Below, piece after piece: positions 57,023 to 64,000 of a stretch of 64,000 nt of DNA (position 1 is the stretch's first letter; each line of letters begins with the position of its first letter). The notes beneath the pieces are model-generated. The model had not been told where the DNA came from. It saw nothing but the letters and a program-made list of their open reading frames with translations, and ran no database searches. The stretch covers positions 56,716 to 120,715 of the forward strand of contig CALSUH010000012.1 in the NCBI GenBank assembly GCA_943789485.1, read 5' to 3'. Position numbers and translations under genes: made by a program. The stretch comes from an uncultured Pseudomonadales bacterium. GTDB lineage: Bacteria; Pseudomonadota; Gammaproteobacteria; Pseudomonadales; Pseudohongiellaceae.

Positions 57023-57103
57023 AATGGGGACGGAGGGATTTAATTTTGATCAATCTGAAAATAAATTCAGGATTGATCAAAATTAAATCCCTCCGTCCCC
57101 ATT
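57023..57103. repeat. 33-bp perfect inverted repeat (REP/REPIN- or MITE-like)
   Basis: Left arm 57023-57055 and right arm 57071-57103 are exact reverse complements (33 bp), separated by 15 nt. The outer sequence is AATGGGGACGGAGGGATTTA. GGGGACGGAGG-type ends are known at some REP-like elements linked to Y1/RAYT transposases (family knowledge). It sits between two disrupted genes and could act as a terminator hairpin or a non-autonomous element. Confidence 0.75.
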
Positions 57104-57109
57104 ATTAGA

Positions 57110-58413
57110 TTAGTCTAACTTCGCGTAAGGAGCGACGGAATAAGGCTTGTTGCTGTAACTGTCGATGATGGCCTGCATCGCTGTTACGCCCACATCCTGC
57201 CGAACTGTTAGGTGTCTGTAAGTAGTGATCTGGGTCATCATGATGCCGATCATGTTCTCTACCGGATCAACCCAAAAAATAGTGCCCCAAGCACCCCCCC
57301 AGCTAAATGTACCCGGAGTGAGTGGGTCACGCGCTGTGCCTGCATCATTGACGAGACCAAACCCAAGTCCAAAGGTATATCCCGGTCCGCGAATGTACAC
57401 ATCATTTTCGCCACTATGATTACTAATCATAAGGTTCACTGTTTTGGGGCTCAATAAGCGCACCCCATCCAGTTCGCCACCATTTAATAACATCTGGCTA
57501 AAGCGCCAATAGTCGGAGACCGTGGAGGAGAGCCCCGCGACGCCGCCGAAATACGTTGTCTGGCGATACTCAGTTTCCCGGAAAAGTTTGATTGTCTGGT
57601 TCGGCCCACTGGGGCTATAAACTGCAGCGACACGATCGACCTTGTCCTTAGGGAACTATATAGGAGGTGTCGTGCATCTTTAGTGGGTCGAGTATTTTTT
57701 CTTGCAGGTAGTCGACTAGGCTCTGCCCTGATATGCGCTCCACTAATAGCGCCACATAATCAGTTGAGCTTCCATATTGCCAGTCGTCTCCGGGGTGGGA
57801 AACTCAGAGGCAGCGGCGCCCGATTGATAATTGTTTCTTCCAGAGGTCGCCTTGCGTGGCAGCAGGGCTAATTCTTCTTCAGCTCAACACCTCGCGGCTA
57901 GGGATCGACCCCGGCCGTGTGCGAGAGTACGTGGCGAAATGTAATGGGGCGATGCGCCGACATGCGATAGTTAATGCCGTCCTCTTCGATGACAACTTGC
58001 TTGCCTTCTAACTCGGGAATCCAATCGGTGATGGGATCGGTTAGCAAGAAATTACCTTCTTCGTAGAGCATCATCAAAGCAGTCGACACTATCGGTTTGG
58101 TCATCGACATGATGACGAAGATGGAATCATCCGTCATCGGTTCGTCGTTTTCTTTGTTTTTCCAGCCCTGCGACTCGACGTGTATTACCTTGCCGTTGCG
58201 CGATACCAAAGAGACGGTCCCGGCAAGCATATTGCTATCGATGTAGCGCTGCATAGTGTTGGAGAGGCGTTGCAGGCGTTCGGATGATACGCCGACGTCC
58301 TCCGGCGCGGCAGTTGGGAAATCGTTTCCCTGTGCAATACTGCTGGCGATCAGCAGGGGCATTGCCAAGAGTAGAGCGCAGACCTGTTTAACAGGCTGTT
58401 GGAGATGCTTCAT
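57110..58413 (-). pseudogene. serine hydrolase of the class C beta-lactamase family, disrupted
   Basis: The N-terminal part (57898-58413) has a signal peptide ending ASSIAQG, then SMTK (the SxxK nucleophile motif) and HVLSHTAGVDP, after which the frame stops. The middle, in other frames, contains YGSSTDY (the YxN-type motif). The C-terminal part (57110-57493) has SPKTVNLMISNHSG and WGGAWGTIFWVDP. These are EstB/beta-lactamase-like esterases. At least two frame disruptions lie between 57494 and 57897; catalytic motifs are otherwise intact. Confidence 0.78.
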
Positions 58414-58565
58414 GACTTACTCCGAATTATTATTCTAGGTGGGTAGAGAGCGCTGCTTGGATAAATCAGCCTGAGCCAGTATAAGTGACGCCAGCGGGAT
58501 TTGACCAGCTATCGCTTTTTGCTTCATTCTCGGCCAACTTTTATTAAGTCGGGGCTGTCCTTGAA

Positions 58566-59045
58566 ATGGCCCCACCCAAGGGACAGGCAATGACAAACGA
58601 AGCCAGAAGTGGATCGACCGATATTCTTGAAGCCCGGTCACAATGCAAGGCGATCTAGTGGAATCGGGCAAGTGGAAGATTCTGCGTGAGGAGCGAGGCT
58701 TAGTGGAGGTGGATGCGCATCTACCTGATCATCTGTTGAACCCAAGGGATCAGCTGTTTGGGGGGTTTACTGGTACTTATGTCGATATGATCTCACTATT
58801 CACGGTGCGTACACTATTTAAATCCCAGGAGGATTTTAAGTGGTCGGCTAACCGTTAATATGCGCATAGATTATTTCGCGCCAGTTTTAGGGCCGAGATT
58901 CTTGCTGAAAGGGAGAATTGATTAAGATGGCCGCACTACTTGTTTGGTAGCCACGCACTTCACCGATATTCAAGGTAATAAATTAGTCTATAGCCATTAC
59001 CACTCTGCGCAAGAGTACCTAGCGGCGAACAATAAGAGTGAGTGA
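58566..59045 (+). pseudogene. hotdog-fold (PaaI-like) thioesterase, frameshifted
   Basis: A short acyl-CoA thioesterase-like protein is split over three frames: MTNEARSGSTDILEARSQCK, then LVEVDAHLPDHLLNPRDQLFGGFTGTYVD (the loop that normally carries HGG-x-D), then NMRIDYFAPVL and HFTDIQGNKLVYSHY. Two indels near 58655 and 58850 break it. Start 58566 or 58590. Followed by a strong terminator. Confidence 0.72.
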
Positions 59046-59058
59046 AGATTAAGCCAAT

Positions 59059-59094
59059 AAAAAGGCTGGTGGGATTGCTCCCGCCAGCCTTTTT
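59059..59094. terminator. intrinsic terminator (bidirectional)
   Basis: AAAAAGGCTGGTGGGA-TTGC-TCCCGCCAGCCTTTTT: a 16-bp stem with one G-T wobble, a 4-nt loop, and T-runs in both directions. It separates the hotdog thioesterase remnant from the convergent amtB remnant. Confidence 0.9.
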
Positions 59095-59136
59095 CGTCTG
59101 TGCTGCTATCACTACTTACTACTCAGCTTTTCGTAA

Positions 59137-60449
59137 CTACAAAGAATAGCCTCTTTCATCATGATCTGTAATGTCGCAGACCCATCTGTTCTTCTTCTTG
59201 AGGTAACGCGAATGCCTGATGTTACAGCAGCCCACCACCTTCAGAATTATGAACGTGAGTACGCCTGTATAGGCAGCCACTGAGAAGAATGCCGATGATC
59301 TGCACCATGACCTGCGAGCCCATAGTCATGCCCTGGGCAAGTCCGTTGCCGCTGAATATTCCTAAATCGCCAGATACTAATATGCCGGCGAGGAAAGTAC
59401 CGACTGATACCGCCGACACCGTGCACAGGAAACACATCGAGAGAGTCGTCGATTTTTATTTTCTGCTTTAAGTAGGTAGTAGCGAAATAGCAGACAACAC
59501 CACCGCTAAGGCCAACAAGGAGTGCGCCAGCTGGTCCGACGGAGCCGGAGGCAGGGAGTGATCGTCGCCAGGCCTGCCACCATGCCAGTGATTGCGCCAA
59601 GGCCGCTGGGCTTGCCGAATTTTATCCATTCTATGGCCATCCAGGTCACTGCGCCGGTCGCTGCAGAGATGTGTGTGACGAACATGGCCATACCGGCGCT
59701 GCCGTCTGCGGCAAGTGCGCTGCCGGCGTTAAATCCGAACCAGCCAACCCAGAGCATGCCTGCGCCGGTAAAGCTCATGGTCAGTTGTGGGGCATTATCG
59801 GTGCTGTTAGAAAGCCTTCGCGCTGTCCAATGACGAGAGCAAATACCAATGCTCCAATACCTGCCGTTACATGCACCACAGTGCCGCCAGCGAAATCGAT
59901 CAGGCCCATCTGGCCCAGCCAGCCGCCACCCCAGACCCAGTTTGCAACAGGGAAGTAGACTATCAGCGTCCACAGTGCCGAGAATAACAACATAGCTGAG
60001 AATTTAATTCTCTCCGCGAATGCACCCACGATTAGAGCCGGCGTAATGATTGCGAAAGTCATCTGAAAGGAGGCGAAGACAGTTTCCGGAATGTCGCCGG
60101 AGAGGGAGTCGACAACGACGCCATTAAACATCATTTTGCTCAGTCCACCCCAGTAAGCCGATTCAGAAGGGCCAAAGGCTATGCTGTAACCAACGACCAA
60201 CCACAGGATAGAAACTACAACGGCAATTGAGAAGCACTGCATGAGCACAGAGAGTACGTTTCGAGTCCTGACAAGTCCGCCGTAGAAGAGTGCGAGTCCA
60301 TGGCAGGGTCATAAAAAGAACGAGAGCAGTCGAGGTTAAGATCCAAGCAGTATTGGCGCCGTTTAATACCTCCTGTGCCGAGGCCACGCTAGGTAGAAAA
60401 AATAGAAGTGCAGCTGCGAAATACTTAGTTCTAGAATACTAGTTATCAT
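59137..60449 (-). pseudogene. amtB: ammonium transporter AmtB, multiply frameshifted
   Basis: Overlapping frames cover a complete Amt protein: signal part FLPSVASAQEVLNGANTAW, then VGYSIAFGPS, FAERIKFSAML, WVWGGGWLGQMGLIDFAGGTVVH, MLWVGWFGFNAGSALAADG, VFPVHGVGG and the C-terminal EEEQMGL...TDHDERGYSL. At least five indels break it. The conserved residues are retained, so the damage is indels, not substitutions. It follows the glnK remnant as in the usual glnK-amtB operon. Confidence 0.85.
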
Positions 60450-60462
60450 TTTTTTGAGACTC

Positions 60463-60800
<338 letters not shown>

Positions 60801-61796
60801 TAATTCTCTCCGGCATTGTTATGAGTCGCCCCCAAATAACAGGAGGCAAATTTGCTTAGTAATTTTTAGTGGCAGCTAATTTTTTAGGGCAAATTTATTT
60901 GATAGTAAAATCTGTTACGGCTGTTTGTTGCGGTTAGTCCTTTGATGAACCTAGAGACGTATTTTTGGGCTACAATACTGCACGTACAAAACTTTAACAT
61001 GTCATTTCCTAAAGCACCAATTAGGAGCGTTGATTTTCCTGGTTCGATTCGGAACAAAAATTTATTCTGCTCGCTAGCAAAAAACAGAGCTGCTTTTTGG
61101 CAATAAGTGACCCTTAATGGTGCGTTTATTTCAGCTCAAGCTTAGAAATAAATAGGGGTAACCACTCACGGAGGGATTTGTGAGTAGTTGCCTCCTGGCG
61201 GGCAGGGATGAGTTATGCTGCAACTTGCAGGAGTAGTGCTTTGCGCGATTGAATTAACGAAACCATCGCTATGGGAAATAGAAAAGTTGAAGACAGGCCT
61301 AGCGCATTCAAAGTAATTTCTAAGCCTGTGACTGTAGCTGAATAGTTGACAACGGATCCAGTCATTATAAATGGCAGTCGAAATAGAAAGCGAGTCCGTG
61401 GATAACATTGATTTTTCTGGGCGGTTTTATGCAAAATAGTTTCCCAGTACGGACATGTTTGTCAGTATTTAGTGAAATTTTTAGAAAGAAAGGTCTCTAA
61501 TTTTGAGAACGAAGAGGCTTTTTATTGAATGGATTGCTAGTCGTTTAGTTATCAGAAATTCACGCTATGCTGGTCCTCTAATTCTCCCCATACGCGAGCA
61601 GAGCCGATGACCCATAATGGTGCAGTTGTTGGTAGCGTGTTGTTGGGACGTTCATTTTCTTCATAAAGAGATAAATATTTGAATGCGTGAACCTCGGGTT
61701 TCTGCAAAACATGTCAAGCGTAGCGGATTATTTAGTTGAAAATTATCAAAAAAGTAATAGAGCAGGGAAACCTTGCGGCGCCATTATTGTAGTGAC
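60801..61796. other. long gene-free region
   Basis: About 1 kb with only short unsupported frames. A minus-strand frame at 61213-61434 has a hydrophobic stretch but no family similarity I recognise. No repeat, tRNA or clear promoter was identified. Confidence 0.45.
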
Positions 61797-62755
61797 TTAC
61801 TTCGGAGGCAGGATAGACTCTTCGTCTTTTAATAGGTATTCAAGCGACGCTCTCTTCTTACTCCACGCTGAAGCCAGCAACGAACCGCTGATGTTGTGCC
61901 AAACACTGAACAGTGCGCCGGGTAAAGCTGCTGTAGTAGAGAAAAACTGAGTGGCGAGGGCTACACCTAGTCCAGAGTTCTGCATGCCCACCTCAATAGC
62001 GATGGTCTGACTCTGCTTTATATCTAATCCAATTAGGCGGCTAATGTAGTAACCGCCTGCTAGCCCAGAAAGATTGTGCAGGATTACGGCGATTAGGGTG
62101 ATCAGGCCCACATCAAGAAGCCTGTCTGCATTCAGTGCCACAATTATCGCAATAATCAGCAGAATAGTGAGTACCGAAAATGTCGGAATGAGTGGTTCCG
62201 CTTTATTCGCGAAATCAGCCAGGAAAAACTTACAAGCAAACCCAAGTGCTACTGGAATGAAGACAATCTGCATTATGCTCAAAAGTAATGCGAGAGTATC
62301 TACGCTGACTGTTTCCGAAAGATAGAAGGCGCAAAGTAGCGGCGTCGCTATGACTCCGACGAGTGTTGAAACCATGGTCATGCTGATAGAAAGGGCGACA
62401 TCGCCCTTGGCCAGATAGCACACGACATTGGATGCGCTGCCGCCAGCCACAGCTGCCAACAAGTACCATGCCTATGGTGAGTTGGTTCGATAGCTGGAGC
62501 ATCTTGGAAAATGTCAGCGCTAGAACCGGCATCAATAAGAACTGTAGGATCACTCCCACTAAAATCGGCTTCGGATCTTTCACAATGCGTTCAACGTCGG
62601 CCTTGGTCAGGGTGAGGCCCATCATGAACATGACTGCAGCTAACAGCGGGACGATGGCAGTGTTGAGTGCGGCGAAGGGGTGCATCTAGAAAGAAGGCGA
62701 GCAGGGAAATTAGCAATGCCCATAGGGGGAAAAGGCGGTTGAATCTAGCGAGCAT
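61797..62755 (-). pseudogene. bile acid:sodium symporter (BASS/SBF) family transporter, frameshifted
   Basis: Three frames together make a BASS-type membrane protein: MLARFNRLFPLWALLISLLA from 62755, then PFAALNTAIVPLLAAVMFMMGLTLT, GMVLVG, and a long last part GGSASNVVCYLAKGDVALSISMT through AIEVGMQNSGLGVALATQFF. The G-x-x-S-N and E-x-G-x-Q-N-S-G signatures of the family are intact. Two indels (near 62687 and 62455) break it. Probably a sodium-coupled organic anion or pantothenate/pyruvate-type transporter. Confidence 0.82.
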
Positions 62756-63088
62756 TCTGATCCTCTTAGGGAGTGGTTAGTAGTTAGCTTGTCGGTTTTT
62801 AGTGTTCTGGGGATAAATCGATAAATTCGCGATTTTTCTTTATTTTAAAGGACAGAAAATCTGTGTTCAGTGTCGATTCAGCGATATTCCTTTTTAGGGG
62901 AGCGTCTATGGCTGTAACTATTACAGCGCTGCCCCGTCTAAGACTGCAGGAGACCAAATTATACAGCTCTTCGGCAATTTTACTCCAAGGTTTTCGGGTG
63001 AGTGACCGGCGATAGTGGTGAGGTTATTGGGCGCCGCAGGGAAAGGGTCAATCTCAATAATGAATTCAATTTGAATGGTGATTGTTAA
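62756..63088. other. intergenic region, nothing recognised
   Basis: About 330 bp between the divergent transporter and lipoprotein remnants. AT-rich around 62820-62860. No supported gene or structure. Confidence 0.4.
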
Positions 63089-63451
63089 ATGAGTAAGAAA
63101 ACGCTATTGCCTAGTTATGAGCATCGTACTGACTGGTTGTCTGGTTACTGTCGATTCGGACTCGCGTCCTTTACAGACTGTATGGAACAAGGCTGACGTG
63201 TCTAGGTTGCAGCTCGGTGAAAGTAATCTAGATTGGGTAACTACGTCATTTGGCAACCCGATTACCAAGTTGACCTATGCCGATGGCACGGAAATCTGGA
63301 AATACAGAAATCGATCTGAGAAAGATACTGAGGTTGGTTTATTTCTTGTCTTCCTCCGTGGACATCGAGGAAGAGCGGACTGAAACGCTATCGATAGAAA
63401 TTTATTGACGGACTAGTTACCAATTATTCGATCGAAGAAGACCGGTTCTAG
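63089..63451 (+). pseudogene. SmpA/BamE-like small lipoprotein, frameshifted
   Basis: MSKKTLL from 63089 shifts into LVMSIVLTGCLV, giving a lipobox (LTGC) typical of lipoproteins. The next stretch reads SRLQLGESNLDWVTTSFGNPITKLTYADGTEIWKYRN, which has the SmpA/OmlA pattern (LxxGxxxxxVxxxxGxP...WxY). The end continues in two other frames (DIEEERTETLSIEIY, then GLVTNYSIEEDRF). Three indels. An outer-membrane lipoprotein is inferred. Confidence 0.62.
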
Positions 63452-63461
63452 AATTGCCATG

Positions 63462-63499
63462 AAGTAGCCTGACCGCGGTTCTTTGCGGTCAGGCTACTT
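63462..63499. terminator. strong hairpin between convergent genes
   Basis: AAGTAGCCTGACCGC (63462-63476) and GCGGTCAGGCTACTT (63485-63499) form a perfect 15-bp stem with an 8-nt loop. There is no long T-run, so rho-independent termination is only probable. The stop codon of the minus-strand hydrolase lies within the right arm. Confidence 0.65.
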
Positions 63500-64000
63500 G
63501 AGCTTTCCCCAGCCAGACTTCAAGGTTCTCCCAGTCTAGCTGGAAGACGTGCCTTGCATCCTCAACTATTTTCGCATCTACCTCCGCTCCAGCCGAGACC
63601 AGCTTCTGCGACATGGGTTCGAACAGGCGATTCCAGCGAAAGTCGTCCTTTTCTCCGATTCTGATATAAAACGGTAGGCCATCTAGCTCATCGACTGACG
63701 CGTCGGACTTGATTCGTCCGGGTGTTGGCTACAACGCCTCGAAACGCGGAAGGATTGCGCAAGGCGATTGGCGATGGCTTCGCTGCCACCGCTAGACATG
63801 CCTACCAAATAAGGGCTTGGAATCCTGCAGGGCGCCGGGTCGCGTGTAGTTGTTCAATAATCTGCGGGAGGGTGGAGCTTTCCCCGGTAGAAAAGCCTTT
63901 TCCATCTGGCGAAATGGGAACTGCGATTGCCCAGCCACGATCAACAAACTCCTTTCCTAACCAGGAATTGTGCCTCTAGCCATGAATTTCACTTATTCGA
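63489..64000 (-). pseudogene. alpha/beta hydrolase (esterase) C-terminal part, frameshifted, runs off window
   Basis: Across frames the sequence reads NSWLGKEFVDRGWAIAVPISP, then SSTLPQIIEQL, and finally DELDGLPFYIRIGEKDDFRWN...VEDARHVFQLDWENLEVW. This resembles PHB-depolymerase/dienelactone-type esterases with a C-terminal Asp and His region. An internal stop lies upstream of NSW, and at least two further shifts occur around 63720-63820. The N-terminal part is beyond the window edge. Confidence 0.55.

Noticed and set aside
61213..61434. Minus-strand frame with a hydrophobic stretch
   Set aside because: No Shine-Dalgarno, no recognisable domain and no partner; could be a membrane-protein fragment but unsupported.
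61687..61950. Plus-strand 87-codon frame
   Set aside because: More than half overlaps the clear transporter remnant on the other strand, and no family is recognised.

Overview
The window reads as chromosomal DNA of a Gram-negative gammaproteobacterium of moderate GC content, probably free-living or marine. The evidence is tgt-yajC-secD-secF in the usual gammaproteobacterial order, prfC, a holD-like gene next to rimI, a glnK-amtB pair, RND efflux genes, an MltD-type transglycosylase and a RegB/RegA (RoxSR)-type redox two-component pair. Several acyl-CoA genes (two acyl-CoA synthetases, an acyl-CoA dehydrogenase, an MFE-2-like dehydrogenase, a Nudix protein) suggest active fatty-acid metabolism. 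No tRNA, rRNA, CRISPR array, complete insertion sequence or prophage was seen. I assign no genus.

Layout. 1-12.2 kb: acyl-CoA synthetase and quinone oxidoreductase, holD-like and rimI, a zinc-ribbon protein with a small membrane protein, hisC, a secreted lysozyme-like protein, a GAF-GspE ATPase, a 1.36-kb AT-rich gene-free stretch with DnaA-box-like sites, an orphan gene and an acyl-CoA dehydrogenase. 12.4-24.7 kb: prfC, tgt-yajC-secDF, a four-LysM MltD-like transglycosylase, a glycosyltransferase resembling tRNA-queuosine mannosyltransferase, GST, an SDR and a Nudix hydrolase.

25.1-39.9 kb is the most notable locus: eight tightly packed co-directional genes encoding a DUF4175 membrane protein with collagen-like repeats, a VWA membrane protein, a caspase-fold protein lacking the catalytic Cys, a TPR protein with an HExxH peptidase, a DUF4159 protein, a MoxR AAA+ ATPase, a DUF58 protein and a BatA-like VWA protein. 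Together they look like one envelope chaperone or assembly machine. A secreted TPR protein follows.

41.4-55.5 kb: a CNNM/CorC protein, an RND pump and its adaptor with a broken divergent tetR gene, an SDR, the RegBA-type pair, a methyltransferase-like/GNAT fusion, a second acyl-CoA synthetase and a beta-solenoid protein with VNG repeats.

From about 55.9 kb to the end almost every recognisable gene (metallo-beta-lactamase fold, serine hydrolase, hotdog thioesterase, amtB, glnK, bile-acid-symporter family, a lipoprotein, an alpha/beta hydrolase) is broken by small indels, although conserved residues remain. glnK in particular is otherwise canonical. This points either to base-level errors near a contig end or to very recent inactivation. 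A 33-bp perfect inverted repeat lies in the same stretch.
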